Below, piece by piece: positions 43,714-52,481 of a DNA stretch of 64,000 nucleotides. The notes below the pieces were generated by a model, which worked only from the letters and a program-made list of their open reading frames with translations, did not search any database and was not told where the DNA came from. The translations under genes and the position numbers were made by a program. The stretch covers positions 372,001 to 436,000 of the forward strand of contig NZ_AUFX01000004.1 of NCBI RefSeq assembly GCF_000426725.1. Reading direction: 5' to 3'. The number at the start of each line of letters is the position of its first letter. Position 1 is the stretch's first letter. This DNA is from Sporocytophaga myxococcoides DSM 11118. Lineage in GTDB: Bacteria > Bacteroidota > Bacteroidia > Cytophagales > Cytophagaceae.

Positions 43714-44583
43714 ATGTTATTAAAAAAGCTATTTATGGGAAAACGAAACATGCTTATATCAACTATTCTGTTTTCACTTATGCATGTTTCTGTTAAATTC
43801 TTAAGCGGATTCAATGTATTTCAAATTGCATTTTTCAGAGCTCTGATCAGTCTGAGCATCTGCCTTTACCTTCTCAATAAATCCGGCTTAAGTCTGAAAG
43901 GTAACAGGCAAAGCATGCTTTGGTTTAGAGGCTTACTCGGAACAGCCTCAATTTTCAGCTTTTATTATACACTTCAGAATATCCCTTTGGCTACCGCTTT
44001 TACTATCAGTCAGCTTGCTCCATTAATTATCGGAATATTCGCTGCCATGATTTTAAAAGAGAAAATAAGCCGGTTCCAATGGTTGCTTTTACTTCTCGCA
44101 TTTTCAGGGGTCCTGTTAATCAAAGGTTTTGACCTGAGAGTTACTACATTTGATATAGGCATCGCTATATTTTCTGCGCTCATGACTGCCGGTGCACATT
44201 TTACCATCAAAGTCATAAACCAGGATGATCCCCCTGTAAAAGTAATGACATATTTGCCTTTGGTTTCGCTGCCTCTGGTTACCCCTTTTGCCATTTTTTA
44301 CTGGAAAACTCCTTCCGTATTAGAAATCTTTCTGCTTTCAGGTGTCGGTCTTTTAGCCCATTTCGCTCAATTATTCCTCACCAAGGCATATCAACAGGAA
44401 AAGGCATCCAACCTTATCCCATTTTATTTTCTTGGAGTGATGATGTCTATCCTTTGGGGTTATCTTGCCTTTGAAGAGACTTTTAACTTTCAGTCAATAA
44501 CAGGAATGGCTTTTTTAATGATTGCCGGCAGTCCTGATATTTATAAAAGCATGATACTTCTGAAAAAACCTAAAGCTTCTTAG
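43714..44583 (+). CDS. EamA/DMT-superfamily transporter
   Basis: The 289-residue protein has about ten hydrophobic helices in two EamA halves. FRALISLSICLYLLNKSG and PLATAFTISQLAPLIIGIF are typical of the first repeat, and KVINQDDPPVKVM lies near the centre. It would export or exchange metabolites at the inner membrane; the substrate is unknown. The ATGs at 43714 and 43735 are both possible starts. The last 14 bases overlap the end of mazG on the opposite strand, with no room for a terminator. Confidence 0.85.
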   Translation: MLLKKLFMGKRNMLISTILFSLMHVSVKFLSGFNVFQIAFFRALISLSICLYLLNKSGLSLKGNRQSMLWFRGLLGTASIFSFYYTLQNIPLATAFTISQLAPLIIGIFAAMILKEKISRFQWLLLLLAFSGVLLIKGFDLRVTTFDIGIAIFSALMTAGAHFTIKVINQDDPPVKVMTYLPLVSLPLVTPFAIFYWKTPSVLEIFLLSGVGLLAHFAQLFLTKAYQQEKASNLIPFYFLGVMMSILWGYLAFEETFNFQSITGMAFLMIAGSPDIYKSMILLKKPKAS

Positions 44584-45388
44584 CAGCCTCCCAATATTTA
44601 TCCATTTCGGCAAGAGTCATTTTCCCCAATTCCTTACCATCTTTTTTACTCTCCGATTCGAGGTAATTGAATCGCTTGATGAATTTTTTATTGGTTTTTT
44701 CTAACGCATCTTCGGCGTTTATATCTAAAAACCTTGCATAATTTATCAAAGAAAACATCAAATCTCCAAACTCATTTTCAGCCTTTTCCTTCTCAATCAC
44801 TTTATTCTCAACAACGTTAAATTCCGCTTTAAACTCAGCCATCTCTTCTTCCACCTTTTCCCAAACCTGCTCCCTTTTCTCCCAGTCAAAACCTGCTCCA
44901 CGCGCTTTTTCCTGAATCCTCATCGCCTTTACTAAGGCAGGGAGAGATTTGGGCACACCAGATAACACTGTCTTTTTGCCCTCAGATTCTTTAAGTTTGA
45001 TCTGCTCCCAGTTTTTCTTCACTTCCTCTTCATTTTCAGCATTAACATCACCATAAATATGTGGATGTCTTCTTATCAACTTTTCACACAATGAATTGAT
45101 GACATCTGCAATGTCGAAGTTATTTTGTTCAGAGCCTATCCTTGCGTAGAAGACAATATGCAAGAGAATGTCTCCAAGCTCTTTTTTTATTTCATCATTA
45201 TCTTTCTCAACAATTGCGTCTGAAAGCTCGAATGTTTCCTCAATAGTCAGATATCTCAGAGAATCTATAGTCTGCTTTTTATCCCAGGGACACTTTTCTC
45301 TGAGTTCGTCCATTATGGTGAGTAATTTGTCAAAAGCAGAAAGCATTTCTTTCCGTCTTTCGCCTTTATTTAAGTCATTATAAATCAT
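44570..45388 (-). CDS. mazG: Nucleoside triphosphate pyrophosphohydrolase MazG
   Basis: The 272-residue protein has the tandem MazG layout. The first domain holds CPWDKKQT, then EETFELSDAI and ELGDILLHIVFYARIG, with the E-x-x-E and E-x-x-D metal sites. The second domain holds EEEMAEFKAE and EFGDLMFSLINYARFL. It converts NTPs to NMPs and pyrophosphate, removing abnormal nucleotides. A start at residue 15 (MLSAFDKLL) is a possible alternative and would match shorter family members. It converges on the DMT gene with a 14-base overlap of coding ends. Confidence 0.92.
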   Translation of the reverse strand: MIYNDLNKGERRKEMLSAFDKLLTIMDELREKCPWDKKQTIDSLRYLTIEETFELSDAIVEKDNDEIKKELGDILLHIVFYARIGSEQNNFDIADVINSLCEKLIRRHPHIYGDVNAENEEEVKKNWEQIKLKESEGKKTVLSGVPKSLPALVKAMRIQEKARGAGFDWEKREQVWEKVEEEMAEFKAEFNVVENKVIEKEKAENEFGDLMFSLINYARFLDINAEDALEKTNKKFIKRFNYLESESKKDGKELGKMTLAEMDKYWEAAKKL

Positions 45389-45474
45389 TTTTCGCTATTC
45401 CTAGTTCTATACAATAATAAGGTTTTGCCGTTAAAAATTTCATCCTGAAAAACCAGAAATTTTGACATAAAATT

Positions 45475-45482
45475 TATTTTTG
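45475..45482 (+). promoter_or_regulatory. Candidate -7 box (TATTTTTG) upstream of glmM
   Basis: TATTTTTG fits the Bacteroidota -7 consensus TAnnTTTG, 89 bases before the glmM start. A TTTG at 45461 is too near to serve as the -33 box, so only half of a promoter is visible. Confidence 0.25.
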
Positions 45483-45571
45483 GCACGTTATTTAAATAAA
45501 CAAAAAATACCGGAAAACCTTTTACTTTTACGGCAGGAATAGCTTTTAAACAGAAAATAAATCAATAAAAA

Positions 45572-46975
45572 GTGACACTAATCAAATCAATTTCAGGCAT
45601 TAGGGGTACGATAGGAGGCAAAAGCGGAGAAGGTCTTACTCCAATTGATATTGTGAAATTCACCACGGGATACGCACAATGGATCAAGTCCAGAGGTGAA
45701 GGGAGAACAGTTGTAATTGGAAGAGATGCAAGGCCTTCCGGACAATTGGTTTCAGGAATTGTTACTTCTACTCTAATATCTATGGGACTGGATGTAATAG
45801 ACCTAGGTTTGTCTACTACTCCAACCGTGGAAATGGCGGTTACAATGGAAAAGGCAGCAGGAGGAATTATAATCACTGCAAGCCATAATCCAATCCAATG
45901 GAATGCCTTAAAAATGCTGAATGAAAAGGGAGAATTTGTATCTGAAGCAGATGGCAAACAAATTCTGGAATTTGCCGAGAATGAATCGACGGAATTTTCC
46001 GAAATCAAAAAGATCGGACAATATTCAACTGATGACAGCTACATTAAAAAGCATATTCAGGCGATCCTTAAACTTCCGCTTGTCAATAAGAAATTGATTG
46101 AACAAAGAAATTTTTCAATCGCCATAGATTGTGTCAATTCCACCGGAGGTATTGCCTTGCCAATGCTACTTGAAGCTTTGGGGGTTAAAAACGTAACTCA
46201 GTATTATTGCGAACCTAACGGACAATTTCCTCACAATCCTGAGCCACTACCAGAAAATCTGACTTATATTTCCAGAGAGATTTCCAAAGGAAAATTTGAC
46301 CTTGGAATTGTTGTAGATCCTGATGTTGACAGACTTTGCTTTGTCTGCGAAGATGGCAGCATGTTTGGTGAAGAATATACATTGGTTGCAGTAGCTGACT
46401 ATGTGCTTAAGAATAAGCCAGGTAACACTGTTTCTAACCTTTCATCTACAAGAGCTTTAAAAGATGTTACTGAGAAGGCAAAAGGCAACTACTTTGCTTC
46501 TGCTGTTGGTGAAGTGAATGTAGTAACTGCAATGAAAGAACATAATGCTGTTATTGGTGGTGAAGGTAACGGAGGAATTATATATCCGGAGTTACACTAT
46601 GGGAGAGATGCTTTAGTTGGTATCGCATTGTTCCTGACACATCTTGCCAAATTCGGCAAATCGATTTCAATGTTGAGAATGCAGTATCCGCCTTATCACA
46701 TATCAAAAAATAAAATCGAACTTACTCCGGATATCGATGTAGATTGCGTAATTGAAGAGATCAGAAAGAAGTACAACAAGCAGCCTATAAATAATATTGA
46801 CGGAGTGAAGATTGAGTTTGACAAAGAGTGGGTTCATTTAAGAAAATCAAATACAGAACCAATTATCCGAATTTATTCTGAGTCCGAAACACAGGCAACT
46901 GCAGATCACCTCGCCAATAAAATTATTACGGACATAAAGGAGCTACTTTCAAGACATGCATGTCTACTTAGATAA
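45572..46975 (+). CDS. glmM: Phosphoglucosamine mutase (phosphohexomutase family)
   Basis: The 467-residue protein has the four-domain phosphohexomutase layout: SGIRGTIGG, the phosphoserine loop TASHNPIQWN with Ser104, the metal loop DPDVDRL, the sugar loop GEGNGGII, and the C-terminal RKSNTEPIIRIY. GlmM isomerises glucosamine 6-phosphate to glucosamine 1-phosphate for peptidoglycan and lipopolysaccharide. The sugar-specificity evidence is limited, so a phosphomannomutase or phosphoglucomutase is possible. The start is GTG at 45572. The end overlaps the cysteine desulfurase start by 20 bases. Confidence 0.85.
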   Translation: MTLIKSISGIRGTIGGKSGEGLTPIDIVKFTTGYAQWIKSRGEGRTVVIGRDARPSGQLVSGIVTSTLISMGLDVIDLGLSTTPTVEMAVTMEKAAGGIIITASHNPIQWNALKMLNEKGEFVSEADGKQILEFAENESTEFSEIKKIGQYSTDDSYIKKHIQAILKLPLVNKKLIEQRNFSIAIDCVNSTGGIALPMLLEALGVKNVTQYYCEPNGQFPHNPEPLPENLTYISREISKGKFDLGIVVDPDVDRLCFVCEDGSMFGEEYTLVAVADYVLKNKPGNTVSNLSSTRALKDVTEKAKGNYFASAVGEVNVVTAMKEHNAVIGGEGNGGIIYPELHYGRDALVGIALFLTHLAKFGKSISMLRMQYPPYHISKNKIELTPDIDVDCVIEEIRKKYNKQPINNIDGVKIEFDKEWVHLRKSNTEPIIRIYSESETQATADHLANKIITDIKELLSRHACLLR

Positions 46976-48086
46976 CGCCGCTACAACAATTCTTGACCCG
47001 ATAGTACTGGATGCCATGATGCCCTTTTTTAAAGAGCATTTTGGCAATCCTTCTTCGATTCACACACATGGCAGAGAGGCAAAATCTGCTATCGAAAAAG
47101 CCAGAAAAACAGTTGCCTCTCTTCTCAATACTTCCCCTTCAGAAATATTCTTTACCTCAGGAGGAACAGAAGCTGACAATACTGCCATTACAAGCAGTAT
47201 TAATGGTTTTAATATCAAACATGCAATCACTTCACCGATTGAGCATCATGCAGTGCTTCATACTCTTGAGCATCTGGAAAAAGAGGGAAAAATACAGTTG
47301 CATTATGTGAAGCTTAATGAGAAAGGTGAAGTAAACTATGATGACCTTGAACATCTGCTTCAGAACTACAGTCATTGCTTTGTTTCTTTAATGCATGGAA
47401 ACAATGAAATCGGAAACCTCAGCGACATTTCAAGAATAGGTGAACTGTGCCGTAAACATGGCGCTATTTACCATACTGACACAGTACAAACTGCCGGACA
47501 TTTTCAACATGATCTTCAGAAGCTGAAAGTAGATTTTATTGTTGGGTCGGCCCATAAATTCCACGGACCAAAAGGTGTTGGCTTCCTTTATGTAAACGGT
47601 GACCGTAAAATAGATCCGTTAATTTATGGTGGTGCACAGGAACGAAATATGCGAGGAGGCACTGAAAATATCTATGGCATAGTTGGTCTCGCGAAAGCGT
47701 TGGAGATGGCATATCAGAATTTGACGACTCACAAAGAACATATAAGCAAGCTGAAAACCTACATGATCAACTCTTTGAAAACTGAAATACCAGGAGTGGA
47801 TTTTAATGGTGCCAGTGCTGATCCTGAAAACAGCTTATACACTGTTTTAAGTGTAAGTCTTCCCCCTTCAGATATGAATGAGATGCTGCTTTTTAATCTG
47901 GATATAAATAAAATATCTGCGTCTGCAGGAAGCGCATGTGCTAGCGGCACCGATGCAGGATCTCATGTATTGAATGCTATAAAAGCTGACCCCGAGAGAG
48001 GACATATCAGGTTCTCTTTTAGCAAATACAATACAATTGAAGAAATAGATTATACAGTTAAGAAGCTTTCTAATTTTTATAAATAA
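46956..48086 (+). CDS. Cysteine desulfurase (NifS/IscS-type)
   Basis: The 376-residue protein is a PLP-dependent aminotransferase-fold enzyme: YLDNAATT at the start, FTSGGTEADN, HTDTVQTAGH, Lys201 in SAHKFHGPKG as the PLP lysine, and the active-site Cys328 in SAGSACASGTDAG. It takes sulfur from cysteine for iron-sulfur clusters and thiolated tRNAs. A scaffold (IscU or SufU) is not adjacent. Its start lies 20 bases inside the 3' end of glmM, so the two are co-expressed. A weak long-loop hairpin (ATGTGGAT at 48101, ATCCACAT at 48141) follows. Confidence 0.93.
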   Translation: MHVYLDNAATTILDPIVLDAMMPFFKEHFGNPSSIHTHGREAKSAIEKARKTVASLLNTSPSEIFFTSGGTEADNTAITSSINGFNIKHAITSPIEHHAVLHTLEHLEKEGKIQLHYVKLNEKGEVNYDDLEHLLQNYSHCFVSLMHGNNEIGNLSDISRIGELCRKHGAIYHTDTVQTAGHFQHDLQKLKVDFIVGSAHKFHGPKGVGFLYVNGDRKIDPLIYGGAQERNMRGGTENIYGIVGLAKALEMAYQNLTTHKEHISKLKTYMINSLKTEIPGVDFNGASADPENSLYTVLSVSLPPSDMNEMLLFNLDINKISASAGSACASGTDAGSHVLNAIKADPERGHIRFSFSKYNTIEEIDYTVKKLSNFYK

Positions 48087-48206
48087 GTAGCTAAAAATGA
48101 ATGTGGATGATATGGAAAAAACATATTTCTCCTTTAATTTATCCACATTTTTAATCCCTGTTTTCGCCTGTCACGTATATATAACCAGCACCAACGATTA
48201 AAAGTC

Positions 48207-48419
48207 ATGGACAGGCGCACAACAATAAATCTCAAGCTTTTCATAAGAAGATTTAAGAGAAACTATGAGTACTACACCAATCTTTACAGTGGTAAAAATT
48301 GTCAAATGTATCTGGATCAGTTCGAAAGAGATAACCTGAAATTAGCACAGGTTCTTTTCGGCAGAGAGGGAGTCCGGATGATGAAAGAGAACATCAATTC
48401 GCTTCATTTATCAACTTAA
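48207..48419 (+). CDS. Small basic protein of unknown function (70 aa)
   Basis: The 70-residue product is helical and basic at the start (KLFIRRFKRNYEYYTNLYSG), with many Tyr and Arg residues and no signal peptide or membrane segment. It ends near a strong terminator at 48439-48468, which supports it being a real gene. I do not recognise a family. Length and charge suggest a nucleic-acid- or ribosome-associated protein (inference). Confidence 0.6.
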   Translation: MDRRTTINLKLFIRRFKRNYEYYTNLYSGKNCQMYLDQFERDNLKLAQVLFGREGVRMMKENINSLHLST

Positions 48420-48438
48420 TTCTAAACTAAACTAAATG

Positions 48439-48468
48439 AAAAAACACGGATGGTTGCCGTGTTTTTTT
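48439..48468. terminator. Strong hairpin terminator
   Basis: The arms AAAAAACACGG (48439-48449) and CCGTGTTTTTTT (48457-48468) form an 11-pair stem with a 7-base loop and a T run. It lies between the convergent small basic protein (stop at 48419) and the lipoprotein (stop at 48478). Confidence 0.85.
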
Positions 48469-48477
48469 ATTTTAAGG

Positions 48478-49050
48478 CTAATCACGTTTTAACCAATTTA
48501 TTGGAAGACCATTTTTTCCGGAAAATTTCAGATAATAATTCACTCCCGCTGCATGCTCGTCTAATTTCCTTCCTTTTTCAACCTTAACCACAACACCGCC
48601 AAATTCTCCGATCCCTCCATCTGTCTGATAAATTCCAGGCACTAATCTGACATACTCATAGCCAAACAGTTCAGGAACTCCTCTCATAAGATCTACTACA
48701 AATTCGTTTGAAAAATGAGGAATGTGTTCAGTAAACTCAATCAGCATTTCATTATCGTCTTTGCTCAAGACAAACTTCGCTCTATACTCCTCCTGCACCG
48801 TATCAATAACCAGAGTATCTGTTTTAGCAGTAACAACATCACATATTCCAAACCCTTCCTGGCAACCTCTTGCTCCTTTTCTGAACCTGCTTTTTACCTC
48901 TTCCACCATTATTATAGGTTCAATTGAAAGATTTTTGCTTATAGGGGCCGGATCCTCCGGAACCTGAGTTGTTTTTTTATTCTGCTCCTTTTGTTCACAT
49001 GAAAGGGAAATTCCGAGAACCGCAATTGCCACAAACCCTATTCTTTTCAT
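48478..49050 (-). CDS. Lipoprotein of unknown function
   Basis: The 190-residue protein has a lipoprotein signal ending GISLSC with the lipidated Cys18, followed by a charged, disordered stretch (about 19-45). The folded part (about 45-190) is beta-rich with SKDDNEMLIEF, VDLMRGVPELFGYEYVRLVPGIYQ and EFGGVVVKVEKGRK. I do not recognise its family. It should sit in the inner or outer membrane facing the periplasm. It is monocistronic, divergent from the lnb gene, and ends at the shared terminator. Confidence 0.75.
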   Translation of the reverse strand: MKRIGFVAIAVLGISLSCEQKEQNKKTTQVPEDPAPISKNLSIEPIIMVEEVKSRFRKGARGCQEGFGICDVVTAKTDTLVIDTVQEEYRAKFVLSKDDNEMLIEFTEHIPHFSNEFVVDLMRGVPELFGYEYVRLVPGIYQTDGGIGEFGGVVVKVEKGRKLDEHAAGVNYYLKFSGKNGLPINWLKRD

Positions 49051-49117
49051 AGCCTTAAAAATCTATAACTCCTAAAAAATTAACCTCATTTAATATTTAA
49101 TTGTTAAGAAGAGTGGC

Positions 49118-49146
49118 TTGAATACGAACTTATCCCCTATTTTTAC
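49118..49146 (+). promoter_or_regulatory. Candidate Bacteroidota-type promoter for lnb
   Basis: TTG (49118-49120) and TATTTTTA (49138-49145) are 17 bases apart. This is close to the TTTG/TAnnTTTG -33/-7 pattern with its usual 17-23 base spacing. The last base of the -7 box differs (A for G). It lies about 40 bases before the start. Confidence 0.4.
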
Positions 49147-49182
49147 CTTTCTAATTTTAAGTTTCAAAACGCTGATCGAATA

Positions 49183-50370
49183 ATGAAAAAATTCTGGCTG
49201 CTGCTATTCTCCGCTTTAATACCATTCATATCTTTTTCACTCCCCAAACTTTCCCCATACGCCAAAGTGAGCCTCATCACAGTTGCTCCGGGACAAGAAT
49301 TGTATTCAAGCTTTGGCCATAGTGCGATCTGGATAAAAGACGATTCCAACTATATAGACAAAATTTATAACTATGGGACATTCGATTTCGAAACACCCGG
49401 ATTTTATTCAAAGTTTGTAAGAGGAAAGCTGCTGTATATGCTTTCGGTCTCAAGGTCTGATTACATGTTTTATGGAGCGGAGCAGGAACAAAGATCAGTA
49501 ATTGAACAGCAACTTAACATGACTTTGTCACAAAAGCAGAAGCTTTATAATTTCCTAGAGACCAATTACCTTCCTGAAAACAGATTCTATAAATATGACT
49601 TCTTTTACGACAACTGTTCATCAAGATTGAGAGATGCCTTCAAAACAGCAATGGGAGATTCTCTTCAATTTAAAAACATAGTCTTCAAAGATCAAAGTTT
49701 CAGGCAACTGATAGATCCTTATCTTGTGAACAAGCAGTTTCAGGATCTCGGTATGGATCTTGGGCTGGGCGCACCGGCAGATAGAATTGCCACACCCTCA
49801 CAATATATGTTTCTTCCTGATCACTTAATGAATGCCATAGGCAATGCAACTGTGCTTTCAGACTCGGGCAAAACAGCATTTGTGGCCAAAAACAACGTCC
49901 TTTTTAAAGCAAATCCACCAGAAGACCAAGGCGCACCAGTGACTCCTGCGATGGTATTTGCCGCCCTTTTATTGATTGGAGGCTTCTCTACTTTTATTAC
50001 CTGGAAAAAAAGACCTGAAACATTTACCATGGATGGAATTCTGTTTTTGATTCTTGGCTTATTCGGTCTGTTACTGTTGTTTCTTTGGTTCGGCACAGAC
50101 CATAAGGTAACAGTGCACAACTGGAACATCATTTGGGCATTTCCGACACACATCATTGCTGCAATTCTCCTCTTTAAAAAGAAAAGAAGTGTTACGACTG
50201 GTTATTATTTTCTTTTGAACGGTATAGTTGTCCTGATCTTTACAGCTTGCATTTCAGTACTTCCTCAGGAAATTAATATGGCAGTTATTCCATTTCTACT
50301 GCTTATTATCATAAGGTCATTTACCCTTTATTATAAAATCACCAAAAGAATAAATTACTACCCTCTATGA
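49183..50370 (+). CDS. lnb: Lnb-type lipoprotein N-acyltransferase (DUF4105)
   Basis: The 395-residue protein has a signal peptide. A periplasmic DUF4105/Lnb domain (about 22-200) carries SSFGHSAIWI (His46) and FFYDNCSSRLRD (Cys145), the family's conserved His and Cys. Four hydrophobic helices make up the C-terminal 150 residues. Lnb adds the N-terminal acyl chain that finishes lipoproteins in Bacteroides, where the usual Lnt is absent; the function here follows from the family. The start is divergent from a lipoprotein gene. It overlaps the IMPase gene by 4 bases (50367-50370). Confidence 0.85.
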   Translation: MKKFWLLLFSALIPFISFSLPKLSPYAKVSLITVAPGQELYSSFGHSAIWIKDDSNYIDKIYNYGTFDFETPGFYSKFVRGKLLYMLSVSRSDYMFYGAEQEQRSVIEQQLNMTLSQKQKLYNFLETNYLPENRFYKYDFFYDNCSSRLRDAFKTAMGDSLQFKNIVFKDQSFRQLIDPYLVNKQFQDLGMDLGLGAPADRIATPSQYMFLPDHLMNAIGNATVLSDSGKTAFVAKNNVLFKANPPEDQGAPVTPAMVFAALLLIGGFSTFITWKKRPETFTMDGILFLILGLFGLLLLFLWFGTDHKVTVHNWNIIWAFPTHIIAAILLFKKKRSVTTGYYFLLNGIVVLIFTACISVLPQEINMAVIPFLLLIIIRSFTLYYKITKRINYYPL

Positions 50371-51155
50371 ATCTGGAGCATCTTTGCCTTGAAGTAATCG
50401 CATTGACAAAAGAGGTGCGTAACTTCATCAAAAACGAACTTGAAAATTTTGATCTTTCAAAAATTGAACATAAAGGAAAGAACGACCTGGTATCTTATGT
50501 AGATAAACAATCTGAAACCTTGCTTGTAAAAGGCTTGAAAGACATCCTTCCTGAAGCAGGTTTTATTACAGAGGAAGCTACCATCAGTAGAGAAGAGAAA
50601 ACCTATACATGGATAATTGATCCTTTGGATGGAACGACAAACTTTCTTCATAAGGTACCTTCTTTCTCCATCAGCGTAGGTTTGATGACAGAGGGAAGAA
50701 TAATTTTGGGAGTGGTGCATGAGGTGAACCTTAATGAGTGTTTTTATGCTTGGGAAGGAGGAGGAGCTTACTTAAATGGAAATCGCATTTTTGTTAATAA
50801 AAATACCAAACTTGCCGAGTCTCTCATTGGAACCGGATTTCCTTATAGTTTGCTTGACAAAACCGATGTTTATTTCGAAATTATAAAAGATTTCGTAAAA
50901 AAGACCCATGGCGTCAGAAGATTGGGATCTGCAGCAGTAGACCTTGCTTATGTTGCCTGTGGAAGATTTGACGGATATTTTGAATTCAATCTTAAAATTT
51001 GGGATATAGCAGGTGGAATTCTGCTCGTTAAAGAAGCAGGTGGAACTGTAACTGATTTTAGGGGAGGAAATGATTTCCTGTCAGGGAAAGAAGTTTTAGC
51101 CTGCGGAAAAGCTTTTGAAGAAATCAGTTCCGTGATAAAACAACGCTGGAATTAA
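50367..51155 (+). CDS. Inositol monophosphatase family phosphatase, copy 1
   Basis: The 262-residue protein carries the lithium-sensitive phosphatase motifs: GFITEE (Glu69, Glu70), IDPLDGTTNF (Asp85, Asp88) and LKIWDIAGGILLVKEAGG near the C-terminus, giving the three-metal active site. Family members hydrolyse inositol monophosphate or related sugar or nucleotide phosphates, and SuhB-type members also act on RNA-related processes. The true substrate is unknown. Its ATG overlaps the lnb stop by 4 bases, so the two are translationally coupled. A near-duplicate lies 1168 bases downstream. Confidence 0.9.
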   Translation: MNLEHLCLEVIALTKEVRNFIKNELENFDLSKIEHKGKNDLVSYVDKQSETLLVKGLKDILPEAGFITEEATISREEKTYTWIIDPLDGTTNFLHKVPSFSISVGLMTEGRIILGVVHEVNLNECFYAWEGGGAYLNGNRIFVNKNTKLAESLIGTGFPYSLLDKTDVYFEIIKDFVKKTHGVRRLGSAAVDLAYVACGRFDGYFEFNLKIWDIAGGILLVKEAGGTVTDFRGGNDFLSGKEVLACGKAFEEISSVIKQRWN

Positions 51156-51180
51156 GTAACACATTGACTATTAAAGAATA

Positions 51181-51345
51181 ATGCAAACCTTTTTAATCGC
51201 AGTTTTATTTCTATTATCCCTGGCCTACTTAATTCGACTGGCTTATAGAAACTTTAGCCAAAAAGGACAATGCAACAACGGTTGTTCTTGTAGTTCGGTT
51301 GACCTGAAAAAAATTGAAGAAGAACTTTCTCAAAAACAATTTTAG
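51181..51345 (+). CDS. Small cysteine-rich membrane protein (54 aa, FeoB-associated-like)
   Basis: ATG at 51181 to TAG at 51343-51345 encodes 54 residues: a hydrophobic N-terminal helix (about 2-18), then GQCNNGCSCSSVDLKK with three cysteines, then a charged tail. This matches the FeoB-associated Cys-rich membrane protein type (PF12669), though no feoB is present here. It sits 25 bases after the IMPase stop in the same operon. A degenerated copy follows the second IMPase gene. Confidence 0.75.
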   Translation: MQTFLIAVLFLLSLAYLIRLAYRNFSQKGQCNNGCSCSSVDLKKIEEELSQKQF

Positions 51346-51534
51346 ACAAACTCAATTACCTTCTACCAATACTTTTTATATAGTTTACTTCTAAAATTCT
51401 ATCCGGAATATTTTGGAAAAGTTAAATCAATAGCCCATTAAATTGGCAACTCCTAAATTCATTAGTTTATACCTAAAAAAACAATTAAGAGTAAACAGAC
51501 CTTTTACTAGTAGGAGATAAAACTACTAGCTATT

Positions 51535-52323
51535 ATGAATCTGGAGCATGTTTGCCTTAAAGTCGCTGAAATAACAAAAGAGGTACTTAACTTTTTAAAG
51601 AAGGAACAAGAAGATTTTGATAACTCAAAAATTGAGCATAAAGGGAAAAATGATCTTGTATCTTATGTCGATAAGCAATCGGAAATGCTGCTTGTCAGAA
51701 GATTGAAAGACATTCTTCCTGAAGCAGGCTTTATCACAGAAGAAGCAACAATTTCACGGGAGGAAAAAAAATATACGTGGATTATAGATCCACTGGATGG
51801 GACTACAAATTATCTCCATAAAATGCCTCTTTTTTCCATAAGTGTAGGGCTAATGTCTGAGGGTCGCATAATATTAGGAGTGGTTCATGAAGTGAACCTT
51901 AACGAATGTTTCTATGCTTGGGAAGGTGGTGGTGCTTATTTAAACGGAAAGAGAATATTTGTAAATCCCAATACCTCTCTTGAATCTTCTCTTATAGCAA
52001 CAGGATTTCGATATAAGCAGCAGGATAAAACGGATGCCTATTTCGAAATTATGTACGAGTTTTTTAAGACTACCAATGGTGTTAGAAAGCTAGGATCTAC
52101 AGCGGTAGATCTCGCCTATGTAGCATGCGGAAGACTGGACGGTTGTTTTGAATATAACCTCAACAGTTGGGATATAGCTGCGGGTGTTCTGCTTGTTAAA
52201 GAAGCAGGAGGTATCGTAACAGATTTTAAGGGAGGCAATGATTTCCTTTCAGGAAAGGAAGTTTTAGCCTGTGGAAAAGCTTATCAAGAAATCAGCACTA
52301 TAGTTAAACAACAATGGAATTAG
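51535..52323 (+). CDS. Inositol monophosphatase family phosphatase, copy 2
   Basis: The 262-residue protein is about 80% identical by eye to copy 1 (53 differences counted) and the same length. All catalytic motifs are kept (GFITEE, IDPLDGTTNY, WDIAAG), so it is probably active. Differences cluster in the N-terminal 60 residues and in a surface stretch of about 150-185; the metal site is spared. It has its own upstream region (51346-51534) with TAGGAG about 18 bases before the start. It may act on a different substrate or add dosage. Confidence 0.9.
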   Translation: MNLEHVCLKVAEITKEVLNFLKKEQEDFDNSKIEHKGKNDLVSYVDKQSEMLLVRRLKDILPEAGFITEEATISREEKKYTWIIDPLDGTTNYLHKMPLFSISVGLMSEGRIILGVVHEVNLNECFYAWEGGGAYLNGKRIFVNPNTSLESSLIATGFRYKQQDKTDAYFEIMYEFFKTTNGVRKLGSTAVDLAYVACGRLDGCFEYNLNSWDIAAGVLLVKEAGGIVTDFKGGNDFLSGKEVLACGKAYQEISTIVKQQWN

Positions 52324-52339
52324 TTACATCACGAGTCAT

Positions 52340-52481
52340 TACTCAAACCTTTTGTTTCCATCCTGATTTAAATTTTGTCCCTCTCTTATTTAAATAAGCA
52401 AAGGATAGAAGCTTGAGCCAGAAAAGACAATTCAATAAAGACTTTTCTTGCAATTCAATTAAAAATTCTGAATCATTTTAA
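52340..52481 (+). pseudogene. Decayed copy of the cysteine-rich small gene
   Basis: Downstream of IMPase copy 2 the DNA aligns with 51187-51330 from the intact small gene. The best stretch is TAGAAGCTTGAGCCAGAAAA then GACAATTCAATAAAGACTTT, against TAGAAACTTTAGCCAAAAAG then GACAATGCAACAACGGTTGT. The start codon and the cysteine codons are lost and stops interrupt the frame. It therefore no longer encodes the protein. Confidence 0.7.
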
